Below, piece by piece: positions 46,807 to 56,504 of a stretch of DNA of 64,000 nt; the first letter of the stretch is position 1; each line of letters begins with the position of its first letter. The stretch covers positions 1-64,000 of the forward strand of contig NZ_FNIY01000003.1 in the NCBI RefSeq assembly GCF_900104355.1, written 5' to 3'. Source of the DNA: Phyllobacterium sp. OV277. GTDB lineage: Bacteria > Pseudomonadota > Alphaproteobacteria > Rhizobiales > Rhizobiaceae. Position numbers and translations under genes: made by a program. The notes below the pieces were generated by a model. It saw only the letters and a list, made by a program, of their open reading frames with translations, was not told where the DNA came from and made no database searches.

Positions 46807-46864
46807 TGGGGGCTGAACGGAGGGCCGGATTTTATCCGTGGAAGCGTAAAAGCTTCAGCCTCCC
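46807..46864 (+). promoter_or_regulatory. candidate S6:S18 ribosomal protein leader motif
   Basis: An outer stem GGGGGCTGAA / TTCAGCCTCCC closes an inner hairpin CGGAT-TTT-ATCCG with a flanking CCG. This layout, in the leader of rpsF-rpsR, resembles the S6:S18 autoregulatory RNA, where the protein pair binds a CCG-containing bulge to repress translation. The match is by eye. Confidence 0.5.
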
Positions 46865-46980
46865 GTGTCTCCGCTCTCGATCGTCTCCATCAGCGTCCTT
46901 TCTTCGCCGGTTTCCGGCAGAGAGATTCGCAGAGGTTTACCGTTGATTCCGGGCAATATTAACGAAGAAAGGCAAAGACA

Positions 46981-47406
46981 ATGGCTCTTTATGAACATGT
47001 GTTCCTTGCTCGACAGGACATTTCGCAGCAGCAGGTCGATGCGCTTGTAGAACAGTACAAGGGTATCATCGAGGCCAATGGCGGCAAAGTCGGGCGTATT
47101 GAAAGCTGGGGCCTCCGCGCCCTGACATATCGCATCAACAAGAACCGCAAGGCGTATTACTCGCTTCTCAACATCGATGCTCCGGCAGCAGCCGTTGCAG
47201 AAGTTGAGCGCCAGCAGCGCATCAATGAAGACGTTCTGCGCTTCATGACCGTTCGCGTTGAAGAGCACGAAGAAGGCCAGTCGGCCATGCTTGCACGCCG
47301 TGACGATCGCCGCGAACGCGACGACAAGTTCGGTGGCCGTGATGACGATCGTCCGCGCCGTCCACGCCGCCCGCGTGACAACGAAGCCGGTGAAGGAGCA
47401 GAATAA
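46981..47406 (+). CDS. rpsF: 30S ribosomal protein S6
   Basis: A 141-residue S6. The N-terminal 95 residues carry the S6 fold ([20 protein letters not shown] and [18 protein letters not shown]). A charged low-complexity tail rich in Arg and Asp (about 100-141) is longer than in Escherichia coli and common in rhizobial S6. It binds 16S rRNA with S18, encoded next door with a one-base overlap. Confidence 0.97.
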   Translation: MALYEHVFLARQDISQQQVDALVEQYKGIIEANGGKVGRIESWGLRALTYRINKNRKAYYSLLNIDAPAAAVAEVERQQRINEDVLRFMTVRVEEHEEGQSAMLARRDDRRERDDKFGGRDDDRPRRPRRPRDNEAGEGAE

Positions 47407-47654
47407 TGGTTGATATCAATCAGATCCCGACCCGTCGTCCGTTCCATCGCCGCCGCAAGACCTGCCCGTTCTCGGGTGCCAATGCGCCGAAGATCGACTA
47501 CAAGGACGTCAAGCTCCTGTCGCGCTACATTTCCGAGCGTGGCAAGATCGTTCCTTCCCGTATTACAGCTGTCAGCCAGAAGAAGCAGCGCGAACTCGCC
47601 CAGGCGATCAAGCGTGCCCGTTTCCTCGGCCTGCTGCCTTACGTTGTGAAGTAA
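47406..47654 (+). CDS. rpsR: 30S ribosomal protein S18
   Basis: An 82-residue S18 with the typical [14 protein letters not shown] start, [18 protein letters not shown] and the ending [13 protein letters not shown]. It overlaps rpsF by one base and is co-regulated with it. Confidence 0.97.
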   Translation: MVDINQIPTRRPFHRRRKTCPFSGANAPKIDYKDVKLLSRYISERGKIVPSRITAVSQKKQRELAQAIKRARFLGLLPYVVK

Positions 47655-47661
47655 GACTACC

Positions 47662-47692
47662 GAAGGCGGCAGGATTTCATCCCGCCGCCTTC
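47662..47692 (+). terminator. hairpin after rpsR
   Basis: A 9-bp perfect stem GAAGGCGGC / GCCGCCTTC with an inner GGAT-TTC-ATCC extension, eight bases after the rpsR stop. No T-run follows, so it may be a weak terminator or an RNA 3'-end stabiliser before the DUF2232 gene. Confidence 0.5.
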
Positions 47693-47865
47693 AGCCTTCG
47701 GGCAAAATATAAGCCTTCCGCGATGGGCGCGGTCAGGCAAACCAAAAAACCCAAGTTGAGGAATCGGTTTAAAAACCACCTCTAACTGCATGAATGGCGT
47801 ATAATCCTTATCCAAAAATCAAAGAAGATTTTTGGGGTTATGCGCAAAGCAGGACAGCGAGCGAA

Positions 47866-48831
47866 ATGAAACTGACTGGAACAGATATTGGCGTTGGAGT
47901 GTTGGCGGGCCTTGCGGCTGCGCTGCTCTCGATCGGCCTTGCCAATCAGTCGATTATTGGCTTTCTCCTCGTCCTGTTTACCCCGCTACCGATTTTCATT
48001 GCAGCGCTCGGCTGGGGCACGGTAACCGGCTTCATCGCCGCGGCCACGATGACAATCGCAGTTTCTGTCATTTCGCCGTCTCTGGATGCAGTGGCCGACA
48101 TACTCTTGATGGCTGTTCCAGCCGCTACAGGCGCATATTTCATTGGTTTGGCACGACCGGCAGCTGAAATCGGCGGCCCCAAAGACGTCTTTGTCTGGTA
48201 TCCCCTGGCCGACACATTGTTGCGCCTCTGCCTGGTCGTAGCTGTCGGTGTGATCATTATCGGTGCAATGATCGGCGAAGCACAGATGACTGCGCTCGTA
48301 CAGGCCGTGACCAAACAGATGAACGAAACCAATCCCCAATTGGCCGCAAATCCGGAAGTCGGTCAGTTGCTTGTACGGATTATGCTGCGTCTGATGCCCA
48401 TTATCGCTTCCGCAGCGTTTGTGATGTCTATCGTCGCCAACCTTTACGTGGCCCTGCGTATCACTGCTGCTGCCGGCAAACTGCAACGCCCCCGGGATGA
48501 TTGGCCCCGCGCACTGCGGTTGCCTCGCCCTGCACTGGTAATTTTTGCCATTGCCTGCGCGATGGCTTTCCTGCCGGGCGCGCCCGGATATGTGGGAAGT
48601 ACCATTGCTGGCGCTGTTGGAGCCGGGTTCTCGATGGCAGGCTTTGCCATGCTGCATGCCCGCTCACGCGGCGCGACGTGGCGGCCGTTCGCCCTGTGGT
48701 TTGCCTATGCCTGCGCATTTATCTTCAGCTTTACGCTCATCGTCTTCCTTCTGGCCGGTCTGTTTGACACATCGCGCAACGCGCCGGTTTCGAAGGCTGA
48801 AATTAAAACACCACCCAATAACGACAATTAA
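47866..48831 (+). CDS. DUF2232 membrane protein
   Basis: A 321-residue polytopic inner-membrane protein of the DUF2232 (YybS-like) family with about eight hydrophobic segments. It sits between rpsR and rplI, the position this family commonly holds in alphaproteobacteria. Function is unknown. I prefer the ATG at 47866 (KLTGTDIGVGVLAGL), which starts right before the first helix; an ATG at 47794 would add 24 polar residues. It is followed by rplI after 30 bases. Confidence 0.82.
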   Translation: MKLTGTDIGVGVLAGLAAALLSIGLANQSIIGFLLVLFTPLPIFIAALGWGTVTGFIAAATMTIAVSVISPSLDAVADILLMAVPAATGAYFIGLARPAAEIGGPKDVFVWYPLADTLLRLCLVVAVGVIIIGAMIGEAQMTALVQAVTKQMNETNPQLAANPEVGQLLVRIMLRLMPIIASAAFVMSIVANLYVALRITAAAGKLQRPRDDWPRALRLPRPALVIFAIACAMAFLPGAPGYVGSTIAGAVGAGFSMAGFAMLHARSRGATWRPFALWFAYACAFIFSFTLIVFLLAGLFDTSRNAPVSKAEIKTPPNNDN

Positions 48832-48861
48832 CGACCAATTGAACTTGAAAGGAAAACTCAA

Positions 48862-49431
48862 ATGGAAGTCATTCTTCTCGAACGCATCAGCCGCCTCGGC
48901 CAGATGGGTGAAACAGTCAAGGTAAAGGACGGCTTTGCCCGTAACTTCCTTCTGCCGCAGGGCAAGGCTCTTCGTGCCAACGAAGCCAACAAGAAGAAGT
49001 TCGAAGGCCAGCGCGCCCAGCTCGAAGCACGCAACCTTGAGCGCAAGACCGAAGCTCAGACAATCGCTGACAAGCTCAACGGCAAGACATTCGTTGCTGT
49101 TCGCTCCGCCGGTGAAACCGGTCAGCTCTACGGTTCAGTAACGACTCGCGACATTGCTGACCTGATCACTGCAGAAGGTTTCTCGATCAACCGCAACCAG
49201 GTTGAACTGAACACACCAATCAAGACGATTGGCCTGCACAAGATCGTTCTGGCTCTGCATGCGGAAGTCGAAGCAACTGTTACGATCAACATTGCTCGTA
49301 CTGCCGATGAAGCCGAGCGTCAGGTAAAGGGTGAAGACCTCACCTCTGCCGAAGCCATCTACGGCATTGAAGAAGCACCGCTTTCTGACGAATTCTTCGA
49401 TGAAGACGAAGAAGGCGAAGAAAACGCCTGA
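48862..49431 (+). CDS. rplI: 50S ribosomal protein L9
   Basis: A 189-residue L9. The N-terminal rRNA-binding domain starts [17 protein letters not shown] and continues with the [13 protein letters not shown] signature, followed by the long central helix and the C-terminal domain. An acidic tail of about 20 residues (ending EDEEGEENA) exceeds the usual length. An intrinsic terminator follows. Confidence 0.97.
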   Translation: MEVILLERISRLGQMGETVKVKDGFARNFLLPQGKALRANEANKKKFEGQRAQLEARNLERKTEAQTIADKLNGKTFVAVRSAGETGQLYGSVTTRDIADLITAEGFSINRNQVELNTPIKTIGLHKIVLALHAEVEATVTINIARTADEAERQVKGEDLTSAEAIYGIEEAPLSDEFFDEDEEGEENA

Positions 49432-49476
49432 TTTTAAAGCATAAACTGCTCTGAGGAGTGGTATTTGCTTTACCAT

Positions 49477-49510
49477 AAAACACCCGGCAGAGATGTCGGG
49501 TGTTTTTTTG
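49477..49510 (+). terminator. intrinsic terminator after rplI
   Basis: Stem AAACACCCG... / CGGGTGTTT with a loop containing GCAGAGATGT, followed by a run of seven T's. It ends the rpsF-rplI operon. Confidence 0.9.
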
Positions 49511-49622
49511 CTTTTCAGAATCAAAAAAACAGGTAAATTTATTCATCCTACCCACGCCCGACCTTGGCTCGCTCCCGAGCCTCATAATGGCCGAGCTCTA
49601 TCGTCAATGATGGAGATTGTTC

Positions 49623-50903
49623 ATGAATGCCATCCTTAAGGCCGCTCTCTCGCGGCTTGTTCACACTGGTACACTTGTTATCACTGACTCCTCCGGCCAA
49701 AACCGCACCTTTGGTGATGGAACCGGAGAACCGATCCATTTCCGCATCAATACGGCTGCAGCCGAACGGCGGATTGCCTTTGATCCGTCCCTGCATTTCG
49801 CCGAAGCCTATATGAACGGCGAACTCGATGTTCTCGACGGCGATATCTATGACGTCCTGAAGATCATCTTCGAAAATACCGGGGCAACGGTTGCGCGCGA
49901 GCCATGGATGCTGGCGTTGGAGGGCATTCGCCGTGCCACCCGCCGCCTGCACCAGATGAACACGCTTGCCCGTTCATCAAGCAATGTACACAGGCATTAC
50001 GACCTGTCTGAAGACCTGTACCGGCTGTTTCTCGATACGGACATGCAGTATTCCTGCGCCTATTTCGAGCACCCCGATGCAACGCTCGAAGAAGCCCAGA
50101 TGGCGAAGAAACGGCATATTGCCGCCAAGCTGCTGGTTGAAAAAGGGCACAAGACGCTCGATATCGGCTGCGGCTGGGGCGGTCTGGGTCTCTACCTCGC
50201 CCGCCACCTCGATGCCAATGTGGAGGGTGTTACCCTGTCGCATGAACAGCATGGCATCGCCAACAAACGGGCAGTTGACGAGGGCTTATCGGCACAGGCC
50301 CGCTTTGACCTGCGCGATTACCGCACCATTGATGACAGTTTTGACCGGATTGTTTCGGTCGGCATGTTCGAACATGTCGGCGTCGGGCATTTTGCCGAAT
50401 ACTTTCAGCATACGGCCCGGCTTTTGAAGAAGGATGGCGTTTTCCTTCTCCATTCGATTGGCCGTTCCGATGGTCCGTCCTATACCAATGCCTTTATCCA
50501 GAAGTACATTTTTCCGGGAGGTTATATCCCTGCCCTTTCAGAAGTGCTTCCGCATATTGAAAAGGCTGGCCTTGTTATTACCGACATCGAAATTCTGCGT
50601 CTGCACTATGCCGATACGTTGCGCATCTGGCGTGAACGCTTCATGGCCAACCGCGACAAGGCAAAGGCGATCTATGATGAACGCTTCTGCCGCATGTGGG
50701 AATTCTATCTCGCCGCATCAGAATCAGCATTCCGCTGGCAGAACCTGATGGTGTTCCAGATACAGCTGGCGCACCGGCAGGAAGCTGTGCCACTAACGCG
50801 CAGCTATATCGAGAAAGAAGAAAAACGTCTCAAGCGGCTGGAAAGCGAGCGCAGCTGCGCCAATACGCAGGTCGACAACCGGGAATCGGTTGCCGGACGT
50901 TAA
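49623..50903 (+). CDS. cfa: cyclopropane-fatty-acyl-phospholipid synthase
   Basis: A 426-residue SAM-dependent enzyme that adds a methylene bridge to unsaturated acyl chains of membrane lipids. The SAM motif LDIGCGWGGLGLYLA is at about 180-194; YDLSEDLYRLFLD and the ending region with QLAHRQEAVPLTRSYI are typical. The ATG at 49623 has GGAG seven bases upstream; the TTG at 49617 is less likely. It is monocistronic. Confidence 0.93.
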   Translation: MNAILKAALSRLVHTGTLVITDSSGQNRTFGDGTGEPIHFRINTAAAERRIAFDPSLHFAEAYMNGELDVLDGDIYDVLKIIFENTGATVAREPWMLALEGIRRATRRLHQMNTLARSSSNVHRHYDLSEDLYRLFLDTDMQYSCAYFEHPDATLEEAQMAKKRHIAAKLLVEKGHKTLDIGCGWGGLGLYLARHLDANVEGVTLSHEQHGIANKRAVDEGLSAQARFDLRDYRTIDDSFDRIVSVGMFEHVGVGHFAEYFQHTARLLKKDGVFLLHSIGRSDGPSYTNAFIQKYIFPGGYIPALSEVLPHIEKAGLVITDIEILRLHYADTLRIWRERFMANRDKAKAIYDERFCRMWEFYLAASESAFRWQNLMVFQIQLAHRQEAVPLTRSYIEKEEKRLKRLESERSCANTQVDNRESVAGR

Positions 50904-50923
50904 CGTTCGCCGCACTTGAATAA

Positions 50924-50964
50924 AATTGGCCCGCCATGATCGTGATGATCGCGGCGGGCCAATT
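50924..50964. terminator. 12-bp perfect hairpin after cfa
   Basis: Perfect arms AATTGGCCCGCC and GGCGGGCCAATT with a 17-base loop containing GATCGTGATGATC. It lies 20 bases after cfa. No T-run follows, but the outer A/T pairs allow both strands to be used. Confidence 0.6.
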
Positions 50965-51010
50965 ACATTAACCTTCAAGCCTCCGATGCGGCTGCCCCCA
51001 CTCCCAGTCC

Positions 51011-51110
51011 GTCATCCTCGGGCTTGACCCGAGGACCCACGGCAGAGGGGACTTTTCCGCAATCATGGCGCTGCTCAGCAATGGGTCCTCGGGTCAAGCC
51101 CGAGGATGAC
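51011..51110. repeat. inner palindromes of the composite repeat, copy 8
   Basis: An inverted pair of the inner unit, GTCATCCTCGGGCTTGACCC (51011-51040) and its reverse complement (about 51081-51110), with a 40-base loop unlike the loops of copies 5, 6 and 10. No outer arms. It sits in the 492-base gap between cfa and dnaB; 51111-51395 shows no gene and probably holds the dnaB promoter. Confidence 0.85.
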
Positions 51111-51395
51111 GAAGAGAGAAGCGCACGGATGACGGAGAGAGTGATGCTTAACGATGACGGTGAGAACGTGCTTTTTGATACCGAAGAAGGAGGTGCTCCA
51201 TATCATCGCCGACGGAAGTGCTGATGTGTCAATAGTACCAGACCAAGGAATAAAAGTTTTATCCCCCAAGGCTGTTAATAGCGGGAATCATGGTACCGTT
51301 TCATTCGGACCGTCATTGGTTGTCCAGAGCAGCTTTACACGCCATTTTTAACTGCTTACTGCGGAACAGGTATTGGAATCGGGGCGAAAATTAAC

Positions 51396-52895
51396 ATGGC
51401 TGAGGCAGCACGCAAATTCCTTGAGGTACGCGACAGTGGAGACAAGCTCTACCGCGAAGCACCCAACAATATCGAAGCCGAGCAAGCGCTGCTGGGTGCC
51501 ATTCTCATCAACAATGATGCGTTTTACCGTGTTTCCGACTTCCTGAAGGCCGTGCATTTTTACGAGCCGCTGCATCGCAAGATTTTCGATGTGTCCTCGG
51601 ACATGATCCGCATGGGCAAGATGGCGAACCCCGTCACGCTGAAAACCTTCCTACCAACGGACGAAAAAGTCGGCGAAATGACGGTGATGCAATATCTCGT
51701 CCGCCTCGTCACGGAAGCGGTTACGGTCATTAACGCCGAAGATTACGGCCGCGCCATCTATGATCTTGCTACCCGCCGCGCGCTGATCACCATTGGCGAG
51801 GACATGGTCAATATCGCCTATGACGCGCCCGTTGATGTGATGCCGCAGGGCCAGATCGAGGACGCTGAACGCCGGCTGTTCGAACTGGCAGAAACAGGCC
51901 GCTATGATGGCGGCTTCCAGACCTTTACCGATGCGGTGAAAACCGCCGTCGATATGGCCAATGCCGCCTTCATGCGCGATGGCCATCTTTCCGGCGTATC
52001 CACAGGCATCCATGCGCTCGACAATCGTATGGGTGGCTTGCAGCCATCGGATTTGATCGTCCTTGCAGGCCGTCCCGGTATGGGCAAGACCTCGCTTGCC
52101 ACCAACATCGCCTTCAACATCGCTGCGGCTTACGAGTCCGAGCAGTTGGCTGATGGCACGATCAAGGCCAAGAATGGCGGTGTTGTCGGCTTCTTCTCCC
52201 TCGAAATGTCGTCGGAGCAGCTGGCAACCCGTATTATTTCCGAGCAGTCGGAAATCAGTTCATCGAAAATCCGGCGCGGTGAAATTAACGAGGCCGAGTT
52301 CGAAAAGCTGGTCGCCTGCTCGCAGCATATGCAGAAAGTACCGCTCTATATCGATCAGACGGGTGGTATTTCCATTGCGCAGCTCGCCGCCCGTGCCCGG
52401 CGCCTCAAGCGTCAACGCGGCCTCGACGTTCTGGTCATCGACTATATTCAGCTGATGCAGGGTTCATCCAAGAAAGCCTCTGAAAATCGCGTGCAGGAAA
52501 TCACCGAAATCACCACCGGTCTGAAAGCGCTCGGCAAGGAACTCAATACGCCGATCATCGCGCTGTCACAGCTCTCCCGTCAGGTGGAAAGCCGCGAAGA
52601 CAAGCGCCCGCAGCTCTCCGACTTGCGTGAATCAGGATCGATCGAGCAGGACGCCGACGTGGTGATCTTCGTTTATCGCGACGAATACTACATCAAGAAC
52701 AAGGAGCCGAAGGAAGGCACCGAAGAGCATTTCAAGTGGCAGGCTGATCTGAAGGAAGCCATTGGCAAGGCGGAAGTTATCATTGCCAAGCAGCGTCACG
52801 GTCCGACAGGCACGGTAAAACTGGCCTTCCAGGCGGAATTCACCCGCTTCACGGATCTTGCAGAAGAATCACACTTGCCGGAGCGGTTTGAGTAG
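51396..52895 (+). CDS. dnaB: replicative DNA helicase
   Basis: A 499-residue DnaB. The N-terminal domain (EAPNNIEAEQALLGAILIN) is followed by the RecA-like helicase domain with Walker A GRPGMGKT (225-232), Walker B LDVLVIDYIQLM and the DRRPQLSDLRESG-like arginine-finger region (EDKRPQLSDLRESG). It unwinds the fork as a hexamer. No intein is present: the frame is continuous at the standard length. It stands alone, flanked by two repeat clusters. Confidence 0.97.
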   Translation: MAEAARKFLEVRDSGDKLYREAPNNIEAEQALLGAILINNDAFYRVSDFLKAVHFYEPLHRKIFDVSSDMIRMGKMANPVTLKTFLPTDEKVGEMTVMQYLVRLVTEAVTVINAEDYGRAIYDLATRRALITIGEDMVNIAYDAPVDVMPQGQIEDAERRLFELAETGRYDGGFQTFTDAVKTAVDMANAAFMRDGHLSGVSTGIHALDNRMGGLQPSDLIVLAGRPGMGKTSLATNIAFNIAAAYESEQLADGTIKAKNGGVVGFFSLEMSSEQLATRIISEQSEISSSKIRRGEINEAEFEKLVACSQHMQKVPLYIDQTGGISIAQLAARARRLKRQRGLDVLVIDYIQLMQGSSKKASENRVQEITEITTGLKALGKELNTPIIALSQLSRQVESREDKRPQLSDLRESGSIEQDADVVIFVYRDEYYIKNKEPKEGTEEHFKWQADLKEAIGKAEVIIAKQRHGPTGTVKLAFQAEFTRFTDLAEESHLPERFE

Positions 52896-52904
52896 AGTTG
52901 AGGG

Positions 52905-53072
52905 GTGGTTCGTGGTTCGTGGTTCGACAAGCTCACCATGAGGGAGAGTGAGGATGCAACGATAATCGTCGGCGTTGCAGATCAAAAAATTGCCGAGCAC
53001 AAAGGTTGCAGAACTTGACTCCCTTTCATCACCCCTCTCCCTCATGGTGAGCTTGTCGAACCACGAACCACC
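52905..53072. repeat. composite palindromic repeat, copy 9
   Basis: Outer arms at about 52905-52950 and 53035-53072, each with GTGGTTCGTGGTTCG. The inner palindrome is replaced by ATCAAAAAATTGCCGAGCAC, and two GTTGCAGA motifs remain. It fills most of the gap between dnaB and alr, leaving the alr promoter little more than 100 bases. Confidence 0.87.
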
Positions 53073-53181
53073 AATCGCGCACCACCACATGCAACCAAAA
53101 CCTTCCACCTAGTATCCAAATGCAAAGCCTCATACCATTTTGACCAGTTTAACCAGTCCGGACCTCATTCACTTGACCAAC

Positions 53182-54339
53182 ATGCAGCCTCACATCACCA
53201 CCACAGGCGCTGACCCCCGTCTTGCGGGCGGGCGGCTTACGATCGACCTTGATGCACTTGCCGCGAACTGGAAGCTTCTCTCCGAAAAATCCAAGCCGGC
53301 GAAGGCAAGCGCTGTCGTCAAGGCCAACGCCTATGGGCTTGGCATTGAGTATGTCGTGCCCGTCTTGTGGGATGCCGGGTGCCGCACTTTCTTTGTGGCG
53401 CTTGTCGAGGAAGGGTTGCGGGTCAAGGCGATTGCACCGGAAGCGCGGGTTTTTGTTCTCAATGGCCTGTTTGCCGAGGCACGTCCATTCTTTGAAACGT
53501 CTGGGCTCATTCCTGTGCTGGGCTCGCACTACGAAATCGACCTCTGGGTCAATGCCAATGCCAGCAGCGGATTGAACCTGCCCTACGCACTGCATGTGGA
53601 TACCGGCATGAACCGGCTGGGGCTGACTGTTGCAGAAGCAATTGATTTTGCCACGCAAGCCAAAGACATGCCTGTTCTGGTCATGACCCATCTGGCAACC
53701 GCCGATGAGCCGGGACACCTTCTCACCCAGCGGCAGATTGAGTCATTTCAACAGCTTCGCACTGCTTTTGCAGGCATTGAATCAAGCGTGTCCAACTCGT
53801 CAGGCATTTTCCACCCGGTTGGCATTGGTTCCGATTTGAGCCGTCCCGGCATTGCCATGTATGGCGGCGAACCGCTTGCGGGTGAGTCCAATCCGATGCG
53901 CCCTGTTGTGACAGTCGAAGCGCGGGTTGTGCAAATCCGCACCGGCCTCAAAGGCGAGACGTCAGGTTATGGTGCAACGGCGCTGCTTGAGCGCGACACG
54001 CGCATTGCCATTTGTTCGACCGGCTATGCGGATGGCTATCTGCGCTCGGCCTCGGGCAGCGGCACACCGCTGCGCATTGCTGTGCGCAAGGGCGGTGAAG
54101 GTTTTGTTGCCGGTCACAAAGTGCCTGTTATCGGCCGCGTGACGATGGACATGACATCCTTCGACATCACAGACCTGCCTGAATCTGCGGTCAAACCCGG
54201 TGATTACATCGAGCTTTTCGGCCATAATATTCTGCTTGATGAAGCCGCGCGGGCTGCAGGCTCCATCGGTTTTGAATTATTGACCGGGCTTGGAAACCGT
54301 TATCATCGTCGCTACCTCTACTCCGGAAAAGGCGATTGA
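53182..54339 (+). CDS. alr: alanine racemase
   Basis: A 385-residue PLP enzyme that makes D-alanine for peptidoglycan. Lys47 in VVKANAYGLG forms the Schiff base; the barrel residues HVDTGMNRLG and HLATADEP are typical, and TLD-type ending GNRYHRRYLY is present. The ATG at 53182 gives a normal N-terminus; an alternative TTG at 53140 would add 14 residues. No strong ribosome site precedes it. It overlaps radA by one base. Confidence 0.94.
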   Translation: MQPHITTTGADPRLAGGRLTIDLDALAANWKLLSEKSKPAKASAVVKANAYGLGIEYVVPVLWDAGCRTFFVALVEEGLRVKAIAPEARVFVLNGLFAEARPFFETSGLIPVLGSHYEIDLWVNANASSGLNLPYALHVDTGMNRLGLTVAEAIDFATQAKDMPVLVMTHLATADEPGHLLTQRQIESFQQLRTAFAGIESSVSNSSGIFHPVGIGSDLSRPGIAMYGGEPLAGESNPMRPVVTVEARVVQIRTGLKGETSGYGATALLERDTRIAICSTGYADGYLRSASGSGTPLRIAVRKGGEGFVAGHKVPVIGRVTMDMTSFDITDLPESAVKPGDYIELFGHNILLDEAARAAGSIGFELLTGLGNRYHRRYLYSGKGD

Positions 54340-55739
54340 TGGCCAAGGCAAGAATTCAATTCATCTGTCAGAACTGTGGAGCCGTGCACACGCGCTGGGC
54401 CGGTAAGTGCGATGCCTGCGGCGAGTGGAATACGCTCGTTGAGGAAGGCACTGCGGGTGGTATCGGCAGCGGACCCGGCAAATTGTCGGGCCGCAAGGGC
54501 CGTGCAGTCGCCCTCACCTCTCTTTCAGGCGAGATCGAGGATGCACCGCGCATCCAATCCGGCATCAGCGAGCTTGACCGGGTGACCGGCGGTGGTTTCG
54601 TACGCGGCTCGGCCATTCTGGTGGGCGGTGATCCCGGTATCGGCAAGTCTACCCTGCTCACCCAGGCTGCTGCCGCATTGGCGCGGCAGGGCCACAAGGT
54701 CATTTATGTCTCGGGTGAAGAGGCCGTGGCGCAGATTCGGCTGCGGGCGCAGCGCCTGCATGCCGCTGACACGGATGTACTCTTGGCTGCCGAAACCAAT
54801 GTCGAGGATATTCTCGCCACCATTTCCGATTCCAAACGCCCTGATCTGATCATCATCGATTCGATCCAGACGCTATGGACCGACGCTGCCGATTCGGCCC
54901 CCGGTACGGTCACGCAGGTGCGGGCCGGTGCGCAGGCGATGATCCGTTTTGCCAAACAGACCGGTGCCGCCGTGGTACTGGTTGGCCATGTCACCAAGGA
55001 TGGCCAGATTGCCGGACCGCGCGTGGTCGAGCACATGGTCGATGCGGTGCTTTATTTCGAAGGCGAAGGCGGTCATCACTATCGCATCCTGCGCACGGTC
55101 AAGAACCGTTTCGGCCCGACTGATGAGATCGGCGTGTTTGAAATGTCGGATCGCGGTTTGCGCGAAGTTGCCAATCCTTCCGAGCTTTTTCTCGGCGAAC
55201 GCAATGACAAATCGCCGGGAGCCGCGGTTTTTGCCGGGATGGAAGGCACACGCCCGATACTCGTTGAAATTCAGGCACTGGTCGCACCCTCCACGCTCGG
55301 TACGCCACGCCGTGCGGTCGTTGGCTGGGACGGCAACCGCCTTTCCATGATTCTGGCGGTGCTCGAGGCCCATTGCGGCGTGCGCTTCGGCCAGCACGAT
55401 GTTTACCTCAATGTAGCCGGCGGATACCGGATTTCTGAGCCCGCAGCCGATCTTGCGGTTGCATCTGCACTGGTTTCATCCATTGCTGGTATTGCCCTTC
55501 CGGCCGATTGCGTCTATTTCGGCGAAGTCAGCTTGTCTGGCGCCGTTCGCCCAGTGGCGCATGCGGTGCAGCGGCTGAAGGAAGCAGAGAAGCTTGGGTT
55601 CAAGCAGGCAGTTCTTCCCAAGGGAAGCAACGACGTGCCGAAAGGACGCAACGCCCATCTGACCGAGACGGCCTCGCTGCCGGACCTTGTGGCCCGGATT
55701 GCGGCGTCGGGACCCGGTAAAGGGAAACGCGACGACTGA
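54339..55739 (+). CDS. radA: DNA repair protein RadA
   Basis: A 466-residue RadA/Sms, a RecA-like branch-migration helicase in recombination. The N-terminal zinc finger has Cys10, Cys13, Cys24 and Cys27. Walker A GGDPGIGKST spans about 97-106, the diagnostic KNRFG is at 255-259, and a Lon-protease-like domain ends the protein (from about 330, with PADCVYFGEVSLSGAVRPV). The ATG at 54339 overlaps the alr stop (TGATG). Confidence 0.96.
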   Translation: MAKARIQFICQNCGAVHTRWAGKCDACGEWNTLVEEGTAGGIGSGPGKLSGRKGRAVALTSLSGEIEDAPRIQSGISELDRVTGGGFVRGSAILVGGDPGIGKSTLLTQAAAALARQGHKVIYVSGEEAVAQIRLRAQRLHAADTDVLLAAETNVEDILATISDSKRPDLIIIDSIQTLWTDAADSAPGTVTQVRAGAQAMIRFAKQTGAAVVLVGHVTKDGQIAGPRVVEHMVDAVLYFEGEGGHHYRILRTVKNRFGPTDEIGVFEMSDRGLREVANPSELFLGERNDKSPGAAVFAGMEGTRPILVEIQALVAPSTLGTPRRAVVGWDGNRLSMILAVLEAHCGVRFGQHDVYLNVAGGYRISEPAADLAVASALVSSIAGIALPADCVYFGEVSLSGAVRPVAHAVQRLKEAEKLGFKQAVLPKGSNDVPKGRNAHLTETASLPDLVARIAASGPGKGKRDD

Positions 55740-55799
55740 CCTGATACCGCCATTATCCGAAGGCTGTATAAGTTGGAATTGGATTGGGGATACATGTAA

Positions 55800-56387
55800 A
55801 TGCCTATTACGTTGCTTGACGGAATTCTTTTGGGCATCACTCTCGTTTCGGCGATACTGGCCATGGTGCGCGGCTTTTCGCGCGAAGTGCTGTCGGTCGT
55901 CTCATGGGCAGCGGCAGCGGCAGCGGCCTATCTCTTCTACAAGCCCGTCGTGCCTTTCCTTGCGCCCTATATCAGCAATGAAACCATTGCCCAGATTGCA
56001 GCGGCCGGTATCGTCTTCATCGTTACGCTGATTATTGTCTCGGTTATCACCATGAAGATTGCCGATTTCATCATCGACAGCCGTATCGGCGCACTGGATC
56101 GCACACTCGGTTTCCTCTTCGGCGCCGCCCGCGGTGTTCTCCTTGTGGTTGTCGCGATGCTGTTTTTCAATTGGCTCGTAACTGAGAACCAGCCCGCATG
56201 GGTTTCACAGGCAAAATCCAAGCCAATGATCGACTCACTTGGCGCAAAGCTGATGAGCCTGCTGCCTGAGGACCCGGAAGCAACTCTGAAGCGTTTGAAG
56301 CCCGGATCAATGACGGCTCCGGACGCAACAACAGCGCCGGAACCCAAGGAAGATATCCCGCCTGAGGGTACAACACCCAAGCCTTAA
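55800..56387 (+). CDS. CvpA family membrane protein
   Basis: A 195-residue inner-membrane protein with four hydrophobic segments (starting at TLLDGILLGITLVSAILAMV, then about 35-55, 65-85 and 100-125) and the MVRGFSREVLS loop of CvpA. A Pro/Glu/Thr-rich cytoplasmic tail follows. The family takes its name from colicin V production, but the link reflects co-transcription with purF, which also follows here by 117 bases. Role unknown. Confidence 0.9.
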   Translation: MPITLLDGILLGITLVSAILAMVRGFSREVLSVVSWAAAAAAAYLFYKPVVPFLAPYISNETIAQIAAAGIVFIVTLIIVSVITMKIADFIIDSRIGALDRTLGFLFGAARGVLLVVVAMLFFNWLVTENQPAWVSQAKSKPMIDSLGAKLMSLLPEDPEATLKRLKPGSMTAPDATTAPEPKEDIPPEGTTPKP

Positions 56388-56438
56388 CAGCTTTTTGGGT
56401 GCGACAATGGGTTAACTTGGCGTTTGCGTGGTAATACC

Positions 56439-56451
56439 CCACATAGTGTGG
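56439..56451. promoter_or_regulatory. inverted repeat upstream of purF
   Basis: CCACA-tag-TGTGG lies 54 bases before the purF start, next to a CATAAT motif. It may be part of the purF promoter region. Arms are short, so the call is tentative. Confidence 0.3.
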
Positions 56452-56504
56452 CATAATGGAATGACAGATCTTACAGTTGAATCTGCGGCGAAAGGCTTGC
56501 GGTA

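Noticed and set aside
51396-52895. Intein in dnaB
   Set aside because: The protein has the standard length and an uninterrupted Walker A region.
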